Made by a program: the position numbers and the translations under genes. Positions 7,191 to 14,557 of a stretch of DNA of 34,314 nucleotides are shown piece after piece. Source of the stretch: CAZHDB01 sp964531225 (GTDB taxonomy: Archaea; Thermoproteota; Thermoprotei_A; Sulfolobales; Desulfurococcaceae); the NCBI GenBank assembly GCA_964531225.1, contig CAZHDB010000013.1, positions 1 through 34,314 on the forward strand. The letters are read 5' to 3'. The notes under the pieces were generated by a model. It did no database searches and was not told the DNA's origin. It worked only from the letters and a program-made list of their open reading frames with translations. Within the stretch, counting starts at the first letter, position 1. Every line of letters begins with the position of its first letter.

Positions 7191-7703
7191 ATGGGTGATC
7201 CACGTAAATCTCGGAAAAAATGGATAGGTCCTAAACATCCATGGCGTAAAGAGAGATTAATGTATGAGATGAGGCTTGTAGGCGAGTATGGCCTACGTAA
7301 CAAGAGGGAGTTATGGATCGCGCAGACAATCATTCGTAAGTTTAGGCATCAAGCCCGTTCATTGCTTGCTGTGCCAAGGGAGATCCGTGAAAAAGCTGAA
7401 AAGGCTCTTCTACATCGTCTATACAGACTTGGCTTATTGCCTGAAAATGCTACACTCGATGATGTTCTTTCACTATCTGTAGAGGATCTTCTTGAGAGAA
7501 GGCTCCAGACAATTGTTTATCGTAAGGGACTTGCTAGAACAATCTATCAAGCTAGGCAATTAATTGTCCATGGACACATAGCTATTGCTGGACGTAGAGT
7601 TACTGCGCCCGGATATCTTGTTACTAGAGATGAAGAAGATCTAATAGATTATGCGCCTACAAGTTCGTTTAAGAAATTAGCTGAAGAACAAGCTGGGGGT
7701 TGA
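7191..7703 (+). CDS. rps4: Small ribosomal subunit protein uS4
   Basis: Primary 16S rRNA-binding protein of the 30S body, important for assembly and decoding fidelity. Archaeal form of 170 aa with the N-terminal basic region (GDPRKSRKKWIGPKHPW), the EYGLRNKRELW segment, and the S4 RNA-binding domain at about 103-150 (RRLQTIVYRKGLA, then ARQLIVHGHIAIAGRRV). ATG 7191 lies six bases after uS13; the GAAGAGGAGG at the end of uS13 provides the ribosome binding site. It is translated in the same operon as uS13 and uS11. Confidence 0.97.
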   Translation: MGDPRKSRKKWIGPKHPWRKERLMYEMRLVGEYGLRNKRELWIAQTIIRKFRHQARSLLAVPREIREKAEKALLHRLYRLGLLPENATLDDVLSLSVEDLLERRLQTIVYRKGLARTIYQARQLIVHGHIAIAGRRVTAPGYLVTRDEEDLIDYAPTSSFKKLAEEQAGG

Positions 7704-7708
7704 TTATT

Positions 7709-8110
7709 ATGGCCTTCTCAATTCGTGAGCTTAAATGGGGCGTGGCCCATATCTATAGTTCGCCAAACAATACTATAATTCATATAACCGACTTATCTGG
7801 AGCAGAGACTATAAGTCGTGCAAGCGGTGGAATGGTTGTAAAGGCTGATCGTGAGAAGCCAAGTCCATACGCTGCTATGCTAGCTGCTAGTCGTGCAGCA
7901 TCAGCTGCTATGGATAAGGGTATAACAGCACTACATATAAAGGTGCGTGCGCCCGGAGGCCACGGTCCTAAGACCCCTGGACCTGGAGCACAAGCTGCAA
8001 TACGTGCACTTGCCCGTGCAGGCTTCATTATTGGCAGGATTGAAGATGTTACACCATTGCCTCACGATACTACAAGAAGGCCTGGAGGTAGGCGTGGTAG
8101 AAGAGTCTAG
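7709..8110 (+). CDS. rps11: Small ribosomal subunit protein uS11
   Basis: 30S platform protein near the mRNA exit, contacting the E site. The archaeal hallmarks are present: HIYSSPNNTIIHITDLSGAE, SRASGGMVVKADREKPSPY and the C-terminal GRIEDVTPLPHD followed by RRPGGRRGRR. The frame opens at TTG 7700, but ATG 7709 is the likely start because GGGGGTTGAT overlapping the uS4 stop serves as ribosome binding site. This gives 133 aa beginning MAFSIRELKWG, the normal family start. Operon member between uS4 and RNA polymerase subunit D. Confidence 0.97.
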   Translation: MAFSIRELKWGVAHIYSSPNNTIIHITDLSGAETISRASGGMVVKADREKPSPYAAMLAASRAASAAMDKGITALHIKVRAPGGHGPKTPGPGAQAAIRALARAGFIIGRIEDVTPLPHDTTRRPGGRRGRRV

Positions 8111-8131
8111 GTTTTAACTGGTGATGATGTA

Positions 8132-8968
8132 TTGGAAATAAATATTTTAGAAAAAACTCCCTTAACACTTAAACTCTATGTTAAGAATATACCCTTACAC
8201 ATTCTAAATGCTATTAGGAGAGTTATGATTAGTGAAGTACCTACTATGGCTGTTGATACAGTTGTATTTACTCTAAATACTAGTGTATTCTATGACGAGA
8301 TAATAGCTCATAGACTTGGACTAATACCATTGACTAGTGAATATGCATTAGACAAGTATAAGTCCCCGGAAGAATGTAGGGGTGGAGAAGAAACTATATT
8401 CTCTGAGGAATGCTTTGTAAAACTTGATCTTGAGGCTGAGAATAAGAATAATACTCCACTTACAATATATAGTAGGGATCTAGTGTCAAGCGATCCTGAT
8501 GTAAGACCTGTTTATGAATCAATACCAATACTAGTGCTTGGACCTGGACAGAAAATTAGGCTTGAAGCATATGCAAGACTAGGCCGTGGTAAGGAACATG
8601 CTAAGTGGAGTCCCGTATCGGTTGCTGCCCATAAATACGTACCTGACATAAAGATAGATTATGATAAGTGTGAAAAAGGCTGTAGAACATGTATCGATGT
8701 ATGTCCTAAAGGTATTTTCAAGCTATCTCGTAATAAGCTTACTTTAAATAAAGATAAAATCCTTGAGTGTACATTTTGTAAATTATGTGAGTCTCAGTGC
8801 CCCAAAGGGGCTATAACTGTAGGTTTTCGTGAGAATGAATACATATTAACTATCGAATCAACTGGTTCATTGCCTCCTAAGAAAATACTTTTAGAGGCTA
8901 TACGTATTCTCGACTCTAAATTGGATGACTTTCTGGAACAGCTACGTAGAGAGGGTGTGATACAATGA
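8132..8968 (+). CDS. rpoD: DNA-directed RNA polymerase subunit D (Rpo3) with Fe-S domain
   Basis: Assembly platform subunit of archaeal RNA polymerase, homologue of eukaryotic Rpb3 and bacterial alpha; pairs with subunit L. The N-terminal part has the alpha motif (IPLHILNAIRRVMISEVPTM and AHRLGLIPL). An inserted ferredoxin-like domain at about 180-235 carries eight cysteines: CEKGCRTCIDVCP and CTFCKLCESQCP, enough for two cubane clusters. Archaeal lineages differ in how many of these cysteines remain; both sets are complete here. The C-terminus closes the dimerisation domain. TTG 8132 has GGTGATG five bases upstream. Its last four bases overlap the start of eL18 (ATGA). Confidence 0.97.
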   Translation: MEINILEKTPLTLKLYVKNIPLHILNAIRRVMISEVPTMAVDTVVFTLNTSVFYDEIIAHRLGLIPLTSEYALDKYKSPEECRGGEETIFSEECFVKLDLEAENKNNTPLTIYSRDLVSSDPDVRPVYESIPILVLGPGQKIRLEAYARLGRGKEHAKWSPVSVAAHKYVPDIKIDYDKCEKGCRTCIDVCPKGIFKLSRNKLTLNKDKILECTFCKLCESQCPKGAITVGFRENEYILTIESTGSLPPKKILLEAIRILDSKLDDFLEQLRREGVIQ

Positions 8969-9327
8969 AGAGAACAGGTCCAACAAACATTATACTGCGT
9001 AAGACAATAAGGGAGCTTAGAAAAGCTGCTAATAGCAATAATGCACCAATATGGGATACTGTAGCAGATCTACTTGAAAAGCCCAGGAGAAAGAGAATAG
9101 CGGTTAATATAAGTAGGATTAACCGCCATACAAGTGATGGCGAGACGGTTGTCGTGCCTGGTAAAGTATTAGGTGCCGGGAAACTGGATCATCCGGTAAC
9201 TGTTGCAGCTATAAGTTTTAGCCTTAAAGCCCTTGAAAAAATAAAGTCTGCTGGAGGCAAGGCAATACATATACTTGACCTTATACGTGAAAATCCACGT
9301 GGTAGTAAGGTCAAGATAATTGGTTAG
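8965..9327 (+). CDS. rpl18e: Large ribosomal subunit protein eL18
   Basis: Archaeal/eukaryotic 50S protein that binds 23S rRNA. At 120 aa it is the normal archaeal length. Recognisable stretches are MKRTGPTNIILRKTIRELRK, PRRKRIAVNISRINRHT, the VVVPGKVLGAGKLDHPVTV core shared with uL15, and the ILDLIRENPRGSKVKIIG end. ATG 8965 overlaps the RpoD stop in an ATGA arrangement, indicating translational coupling. It sits in the conserved RpoD-eL18-uL13-uS9-RpoN block. Confidence 0.97.
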   Translation: MKRTGPTNIILRKTIRELRKAANSNNAPIWDTVADLLEKPRRKRIAVNISRINRHTSDGETVVVPGKVLGAGKLDHPVTVAAISFSLKALEKIKSAGGKAIHILDLIRENPRGSKVKIIG

Positions 9328-9338
9328 GGTGGTAAACA

Positions 9339-9806
9339 ATGGTTGGGCAAACTGATAGGAAGACAATCATAGTTGATGCAACAGATCAAATACTTGGTAG
9401 ACTAGCTAGTATAATTGCTAAAAAACTTCTCGAGGGCTATCGTATAATAGTTGTTAATGCAGAGAAGGCTGTTATTAGTGGTGAGCCTAAGAGAGTGATC
9501 ATGGGCTATAAACTTATTGAGCAAGTAAGGACTCTACATAACCCATATAAGGGCGGTATTCGGAGGCCTAAGGCTCCAGATAGATTATTTAAGAGAACAG
9601 TACGTGGAATGCTTCCAATTAACAAGCCTCGTGGAAGGAATGCATATAAGAGACTACGTGTTTATATAGGTGTTCCTCCAGAACTCATCGGTAAAGAAAA
9701 GGAGTTCATAAGGTTCCGAGAAGCTGATGTTTCTAGGCTTAAGAATAAATATATTACATTATATGAAGTTTCTAAACACCTTGGATGGAGAGGTGCTTAT
9801 AGATGA
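9339..9806 (+). CDS. rpl13: Large ribosomal subunit protein uL13
   Basis: Early-assembling 50S protein binding 23S rRNA. Archaeal form of 155 aa: IVDATDQILGRLASIIAKKLL at the start, VVNAEKAVISGEP, then PKAPDRLFKRTVRGMLP and KPRGRNAYKRLRVYIGVP. ATG 9339 follows AGGGTGGT after the eL18 stop. The last codons overlap the uS9 start by four bases (ATGA), so the two are probably translationally coupled. Confidence 0.97.
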   Translation: MVGQTDRKTIIVDATDQILGRLASIIAKKLLEGYRIIVVNAEKAVISGEPKRVIMGYKLIEQVRTLHNPYKGGIRRPKAPDRLFKRTVRGMLPINKPRGRNAYKRLRVYIGVPPELIGKEKEFIRFREADVSRLKNKYITLYEVSKHLGWRGAYR

Positions 9807-10228
9807 GTAAGGCTAAGGTTGAACCTAAGAAAGTCGTTATAGCAACTGGTAAAAGGAAGACAAGCATAGCTAGGGCGATCATAAAGCCAGGCGAAGGAAG
9901 AATCTGGATTAACGGCATACCTTTAGAGATATGGCCTATTGAACTAGCAAAACTTAAAATGTATGAACCACTAGCCATAGTAGGTGATCTCTGGAAACAA
10001 GTTGATATAAGAGTCAATGTTAGGGGCGGAGGCTTTATGAGTCAAGCTGATGCAGTACGTATGGCTCTTGCAAGAGGTTTACTAAAGTATGCGGGTGATA
10101 ATCCAGAGCTTAAGAGGATCTTAAATGACTATGATCGCTATATGCTCTCTGGTGATCCACGTAGAACAGAGCCTGAAAAGTATATGAGGTATAGTGCACG
10201 TAGAAGATGGCAGAAGAGCTATAGGTGA
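9803..10228 (+). CDS. rps9: Small ribosomal subunit protein uS9
   Basis: 30S head protein whose C-terminal tail reaches the P-site tRNA anticodon. Archaeal form of 141 aa: VVIATGKRKTSIARAIIKPG, VRGGGFMSQADAVRMALARG and the terminal DPRRTEPEKYMRYSARRR followed by QKSYR (the conserved end reaching the decoding site). ATG 9803 overlaps the uL13 stop. Nine bases separate it from RpoN. Confidence 0.97.
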   Translation: MSKAKVEPKKVVIATGKRKTSIARAIIKPGEGRIWINGIPLEIWPIELAKLKMYEPLAIVGDLWKQVDIRVNVRGGGFMSQADAVRMALARGLLKYAGDNPELKRILNDYDRYMLSGDPRRTEPEKYMRYSARRRWQKSYR

Positions 10229-10237
10229 CACACAACA

Positions 10238-10438
10238 ATGATCATACCTATTAGATGTTTTACATGCGGCAGGCCTATAGGGCATTTATGGGATGAGTTT
10301 AAACGCCGTGTAGAGGCTGGAGAGGATCCGGGTAAGGTGCTTGATGATCTTGGTGTTAAAAGGTATTGTTGTAGACGTATGTTCCTTTCTCATGTAGATC
10401 TTGTCTATGAGATCCTTAACTTCCCCAAGATAAGCTAG
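10238..10438 (+). CDS. rpoN: DNA-directed RNA polymerase subunit N (Rpo10)
   Basis: Small zinc-binding RNA polymerase subunit, homologue of Rpb10, that holds subunits D and L on the core. At 66 aa it is the usual length. The zinc ligands are CFTCG near the N-terminus and the CC pair in RYCCRRMFLSHVDL. ATG 10238 has AGGTGA upstream. It is followed after only 19 bases by uS2; RpoK and enolase, which often come next in archaea, are absent from this position. Confidence 0.97.
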   Translation: MIIPIRCFTCGRPIGHLWDEFKRRVEAGEDPGKVLDDLGVKRYCCRRMFLSHVDLVYEILNFPKIS

Positions 10439-10457
10439 TTTGTAGAGGTGATTATTT

Positions 10458-11117
10458 ATGTCTGAGGAAACTAGGCAAGCTCCTAGGGAAGAGGGTAAAG
10501 AGGTTAAACATAAGGACATCGAATTATTGTTACCACTGGAACAATATCTTGCAGCTGGTATGCATATAGGTACACATATGTGTACTAAATTTATGGAAAA
10601 ATTCGTTTATCGTGTAAGAAATGACGGTTTATATATACTTGATATTAGGAAGATTGATGAACGTATTAGAGTTGCAGCTAAATTCTTGGCTAGATACGAT
10701 CCTTCAAAAATAGCTGTTGTATCCGTGCGACAATATGGACATAAGCCTGCTCAGAAATTCTGTAAGTATGTTGGATGCCGTGCATTTACTGGCAGGTTCT
10801 TGCCAGGTACCTTCACTAACCCTTCGCTTAAACAATATTTTGAGCCAGAAATAGTATTGATAACCGATCCCAGGGCTGATTCACAGGCACTTAAGGAGGC
10901 TGCTGAAATAGGTATTCCTGTAGTAGCCCTAACCGATACAGATAATCGTATAGAATACATAGACCTTATAGTTCCAGCTAATAATAAGGGTAGAAAGAGC
11001 CTAGCACTAATATATTGGTTACTTGCACGCCAAGTATTGCGTGAACGCGGACTATTACCACCTGATGGCGACTTACCAGAGCCGCCTAGCGAGTTTGAAA
11101 CAAAGATTCAGAGGTAG
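10458..11117 (+). CDS. rps2: Small ribosomal subunit protein uS2
   Basis: 30S protein at the back of the head-body junction, needed for mRNA binding. Archaeal/eukaryotic SA type, 219 aa: LLLPLEQYLAAGMHIGTHM, the VYRVRNDGLYILDIRKIDER block, AFTGRFLPGTFTNPSLKQY, VLITDPRADSQALKEA and IPVVALTDTDNRIEYIDLIV, with the NNKGRKSLALIYWLLARQ helix. ATG 10458 follows GAGGTGATT. Memo starts six bases after its stop, consistent with the conserved uS2-Memo pairing in archaea. Confidence 0.97.
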   Translation: MSEETRQAPREEGKEVKHKDIELLLPLEQYLAAGMHIGTHMCTKFMEKFVYRVRNDGLYILDIRKIDERIRVAAKFLARYDPSKIAVVSVRQYGHKPAQKFCKYVGCRAFTGRFLPGTFTNPSLKQYFEPEIVLITDPRADSQALKEAAEIGIPVVALTDTDNRIEYIDLIVPANNKGRKSLALIYWLLARQVLRERGLLPPDGDLPEPPSEFETKIQR

Positions 11118-11122
11118 CGAAC

Positions 11123-12001
11123 ATGGAAATATATCCTGAAGTACGTAGCCCTGCTGTAGCTGGTTACTTTTACCCTATTAATCCAGACGATCTTAGAAGA
11201 GCCATAGAGAATTCCTTCAAACACCCAATAGGACCCGGCGTACTCCCTAAACCATCATCTACTAGAGTTAAAGAAAGTACAGGATTTGTTGTACCACATG
11301 CAGGATATATTTATAGCGGCCCTGTTGCTGCATATTCCTATTTAAAGCTTGCTGAAGAAGGTTTACCCGAAACCTTCATTATTATAGGGCCTAATCATAC
11401 TGGATATGGTGCGCTTGTATCTGTTTATCCCTCTGGTAAATGGGCTACTCCTCTCGGCGAAGTAGAAGTTGATACAGAATTAGCACGTAGTATAGTTAAT
11501 AATAGTGAATATGCTGAATTAGATGTTTATGCTCATATTGAGGAGCATTCGATAGAGGTTCAATTACCATTTCTTCAATATATATTTGGTAGCAATACAT
11601 TCAAGATAGTACCTATAACACTTGCGCTACAAACACCTGAGGTTGCAGTAGATCTTGCTAATGCTATATACGATGCTATAGCACATAATGAACGCGATGT
11701 AGTTATTCTTGCAAGTAGTGACTTCACACATTATGAGCCACATGACTCAGCTAAGTCCAAGGATCTTAAAGCAATAGAGAAAATTCTTGAACTAGATTCC
11801 CAGGGATTCTATAGAATTATTAAAGAACTTAATGTATCAATATGTGGTCCTGGAGGAATAATGGTACTGATTGAGTATACTAAGAAAATATATGGCAATA
11901 ATGCAAGAGCTGAACTATTGAAATACGCTACGAGCGGTGATACATCAGGCAATAAAGCCGCTGTTGTTGGTTATGCTTCAATAAGATTCTATGGAAAATA
12001 A
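11123..12001 (+). CDS. Memo family protein (MEMO1-like metal enzyme fold)
   Basis: Member of the Memo family, structurally related to extradiol dioxygenases; the human homologue binds copper or iron, but the archaeal reaction is unknown. Candidate metal ligands are conserved: His in VVPHAGYIYSGP, His in IGPNHTGYG, and Cys in SICGPGGIMVLIEY. Other hallmarks are EEHSIEVQLPFLQYI and ASSDFTHYEP, and the typical end TSGDTSGNKAAVVGYASI. Length (292 aa) is normal. ATG 11123 has GAGGTAG upstream. In most archaea the gene sits between uS2 and mevalonate/isopentenyl kinases; here the next gene is a degenerate GHMP-like protein. Confidence 0.95.
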   Translation: MEIYPEVRSPAVAGYFYPINPDDLRRAIENSFKHPIGPGVLPKPSSTRVKESTGFVVPHAGYIYSGPVAAYSYLKLAEEGLPETFIIIGPNHTGYGALVSVYPSGKWATPLGEVEVDTELARSIVNNSEYAELDVYAHIEEHSIEVQLPFLQYIFGSNTFKIVPITLALQTPEVAVDLANAIYDAIAHNERDVVILASSDFTHYEPHDSAKSKDLKAIEKILELDSQGFYRIIKELNVSICGPGGIMVLIEYTKKIYGNNARAELLKYATSGDTSGNKAAVVGYASIRFYGK

Positions 12002-12072
12002 CTATTCCATTATAGTTATGAATAATTAAATTAGCTAGTCTCCTAATATTTATAGATTGGTGATAAGGGATC

Positions 12073-12828
12073 ATAGAGACAACTATATATAAAGTACCTG
12101 TTCCAGTATTCTCTACGCCAATAGATGTTAATAACCCTGTTTATACTGTTTTAACTCCTACTAGAATAAAGTTTAGGATTAGTATTATAGAAAATAATGT
12201 TAAGGTAATCCTACATAATTCTACAACTGATTATTTGGAGTTATTGAAGAAGTATCTTAATCAATTTTTCCAACGAATAATTTATGAAGATAGTGAGCGA
12301 GGACTTCAAATCGATATATATGGTAATATAGAATATGCATTAGGAGCTTATGTTGCAATAACAATGGAGTCTCTAAAACTATTTGGTGTAGATAGCGACG
12401 AATTACTTGATATATCGAGAACAATAGATAAAGACCTTGGCCTTAATAATGTAGTTGTAAATGCTTTAAAGAATTCCTATTTAACATCAAAATCGCTTAT
12501 CTATAGAGATGGTGAACAACCAATAGTGGTAATGGACGGAATAAATATAGAATTTACTGGCAAGAATATAGTTGACTACAATAGAGCTCTATCGCTTATA
12601 GAGGATCAAGCTATTTATTCTGCAATAGTCCATTTAGGAGGCCATACAGTTCTTTCAGTAGCTAGATGCATATTATCTAAGGGAGTTAATGAATGCTCTG
12701 ATCTGTTTGGTGAGGCTGAAAGGATCTTTAATGGAATATACTATATAATCTATGAATTATATCCTCCTTTAAATGGTCATTATATATGGGATTTGGGAAA
12801 CTATGTATCAATAATCTCAATTAAATAG
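12073..12828 (+). CDS. Degenerate GHMP-kinase-like protein at the mevalonate kinase position
   Basis: By position (after Memo, before type 2 IPP isomerase) this takes the place of mevalonate kinase. The sequence is a weak GHMP-kinase match: VPVPVFSTPIDVNNPVYTV resembles the N-terminal strand with GEH-NPA, and GNIEYALGAYVAITMESLKL aligns with the GLGSSAA phosphate-loop helix, but the glycine/serine motif is gone. No C-terminal GHMP motif is clear. The first ATG/GTG/TTG in frame is TTG 12235, which would cut off the N-terminal strands. The frame is open from 12067 and a GGTGAT box lies at 12059-12064, nine bases before ATA 12073 (one change from ATG). I therefore place the start at ATA 12073 (251 aa), with TTG 12235 (197 aa) as the conservative alternative. 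Pseudokinase or decaying gene; catalysis is doubtful. Confidence 0.5.
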   Translation: METTIYKVPVPVFSTPIDVNNPVYTVLTPTRIKFRISIIENNVKVILHNSTTDYLELLKKYLNQFFQRIIYEDSERGLQIDIYGNIEYALGAYVAITMESLKLFGVDSDELLDISRTIDKDLGLNNVVVNALKNSYLTSKSLIYRDGEQPIVVMDGINIEFTGKNIVDYNRALSLIEDQAIYSAIVHLGGHTVLSVARCILSKGVNECSDLFGEAERIFNGIYYIIYELYPPLNGHYIWDLGNYVSIISIK

Positions 12829-12935
12829 TTTACTTAGAACTAACTACAACTTCATCTTTAGGAGATATATCTTATATAGTCCGGTTTAACATATAATTGG
12901 TTTGATTTAATTTGAAATTATATGGTGGATAATTA

Positions 12936-14054
12936 GTGTCGAATACTACAATCAATAGGAAATACGAGCACTTAGATATAGTTATCAAAGAGAACATAGT
13001 CTATCCAAGTCTTTGTTCAGACATATATGAGAAAATTAGATTTGTACATAATGCTTTTCCGGGCATTAATTATAATGATATTGATTTATCTATAAATTTC
13101 CTAGGTTATAATTTAAAAGCTCCATTAATGATAACTGGTATAACAGGCGGCCATAGAAGTGCCATAAAGATAAATGAAATTCTTGCAAAGATTGCTGAAA
13201 AATACGGTATTGCTATTGGTGTTGGAAGCCAGAGGGCAATGCTTGAAACAAAGAGCTCTGAGATCATTGAGTCTTATACTATTGTTAGAAAGGTTGCTAG
13301 AAATGTCCCAGTAATAGGAAATATAGGTATTAATACACTAAATAAGATAGATCTTAAATTACTCATCGAAGCACTTGATAAGCTAAATGCAGATGCATTA
13401 GCTATTCATTTGAATCCTGCACAAGAACTTATACAGCCTGAGGGGGATGTAGACTTCTCCAATAATCTTCTTGATAGAGTTTCTGAGTTAATGGATCTAA
13501 TTAATATACCTATATTGATTAAGGAAGTTGGAAACGGCCTATCAATGGAAGTTGTAAGAATTTTTCATGGACTTGGTATAGAGATATTCGATGTAGCTGG
13601 TGCTTGCGGTACCAGTTGGATAGCTGTTGAAGTATGTAGGGCAGAGAAGTCAGGTTATAAAGACAAGGCTTTGCTCGGTAAAAAGCTTGGTAGATGGGGT
13701 ATTCCAACACCATTATCTGTCATAGAAACTAGGTGGGCAGCACCATCATCTTGGATCATAGCTAGTGGTGGAGTATGGGATGGATATAAGGCAGCTTTAA
13801 ACATTGCCTTGGGCGCTAACATGGCTGGCATGGCTCTTTCCATATTAAGATCTGTTATTAATGGCGGCTTAGAAGCTGGCTCGAAATACATTGAGCGATA
13901 CATTAATGAGCTTAAGGCAGTAATGTTCTTAACCGGATCCCATAATGTTAGGGAGCTTATGAATAAACCATTATATGTGTCAAACGGTATTCTTGAAGTA
14001 TTGAGTTCCAGGGGGATCAATTGGAATAAGTACCTTGAGATCAAAAGCGGGTGA
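12936..14054 (+). CDS. fni: Type 2 isopentenyl-diphosphate delta-isomerase (FMN-dependent)
   Basis: Interconverts isopentenyl and dimethylallyl diphosphate for archaeal lipid synthesis; needs FMN, NAD(P)H and Mg2+. TIM-barrel landmarks: MITGITGGH near residue 65, GVGSQRAMLE, VIGNIGIN, HLNPAQELIQPEGDVDF (substrate and Mg2+ site), IPILIKEVGNGLSMEVV, the VAGACGTSWIAVE loop and the phosphate-binding ASGGVWDGYKAALNIALGAN. Length (372 aa) is normal. GTG 12936 follows GGTGGA. Archaea usually have this gene beside mevalonate and isopentenyl phosphate kinases; neither is intact here. Its stop overlaps the ribosome binding site of the next gene. Confidence 0.95.
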   Translation: MSNTTINRKYEHLDIVIKENIVYPSLCSDIYEKIRFVHNAFPGINYNDIDLSINFLGYNLKAPLMITGITGGHRSAIKINEILAKIAEKYGIAIGVGSQRAMLETKSSEIIESYTIVRKVARNVPVIGNIGINTLNKIDLKLLIEALDKLNADALAIHLNPAQELIQPEGDVDFSNNLLDRVSELMDLINIPILIKEVGNGLSMEVVRIFHGLGIEIFDVAGACGTSWIAVEVCRAEKSGYKDKALLGKKLGRWGIPTPLSVIETRWAAPSSWIIASGGVWDGYKAALNIALGANMAGMALSILRSVINGGLEAGSKYIERYINELKAVMFLTGSHNVRELMNKPLYVSNGILEVLSSRGINWNKYLEIKSG

Positions 14055-14059
14055 TTTAT

Positions 14060-14557
14060 TTGGAGAATTATGAGTTTCCAGAGGTATATGTTGAAGGAGT
14101 AGAGTCTGATTATTACATAATTGAAACAGGTACTGGAGAATATAAGTTTTCGAAGGAGCCCGTTGGGAGATTTTTTGGACACATTGTGTATGAAGACGTA
14201 GTTGATAAGGCTCTTGATCTAGTCGAAGCTGTGTTTAGGAAATCAGTTATCGTAGTTCCTAGATTTAAGGATAACGGAGATCTTGATGCTTTTCTTGTAG
14301 AAGAAGGTACTAAGAACTGCCTTATCGAGATCAAGAGTATACATCCTTACGTACTTGTTAAGGAAGGGGATAAGATTGGCTTACATGATAAAATAGCTTA
14401 TATGGTAACAGGTAAAGGCGAGGTAAGAGTCTATAAATCTCCGTGTAAAGGATTAGTATTACTAGTAGTAAATTTTCCATGGGAGAAACCTGAAAGATAC
14501 TTAATTGTGGTTGTGGGCGAAAATGACGTTAGACGAATCAAAATTAAAAGAGATTAG
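14060..14557 (+). CDS. DUF2118 protein with biotin/lipoyl-like barrel
   Basis: Archaeal DUF2118 family member, function not established. Recognised from EPVGRFFGHIVYEDVVDKAL in the N-terminal half and from the C-terminal barrel: CLIEIKSIHPYVLVKEGD, IAYMVTGKGEVRVYKSPCKG, and VVNFPWEKPERYLIVVV. The barrel resembles biotin/lipoyl domains, but there is no modifiable lysine in an MKM motif that I can see. The frame opens at GTG 14051, but that GTG is part of the GGTGAT box, so TTG 14060 (165 aa, MENYEFPEVYVEGV) is the better start. It overlaps the glutamyl-tRNA synthetase start by 35 bases, so the two are co-transcribed. Confidence 0.8.
   Translation: MENYEFPEVYVEGVESDYYIIETGTGEYKFSKEPVGRFFGHIVYEDVVDKALDLVEAVFRKSVIVVPRFKDNGDLDAFLVEEGTKNCLIEIKSIHPYVLVKEGDKIGLHDKIAYMVTGKGEVRVYKSPCKGLVLLVVNFPWEKPERYLIVVVGENDVRRIKIKRD

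Noticed and set aside
13655..14182. 175-codon minus-strand open frame across IPP isomerase and DUF2118
   Set aside because: Antisense to two recognised genes with no ribosome binding site or recognisable protein.
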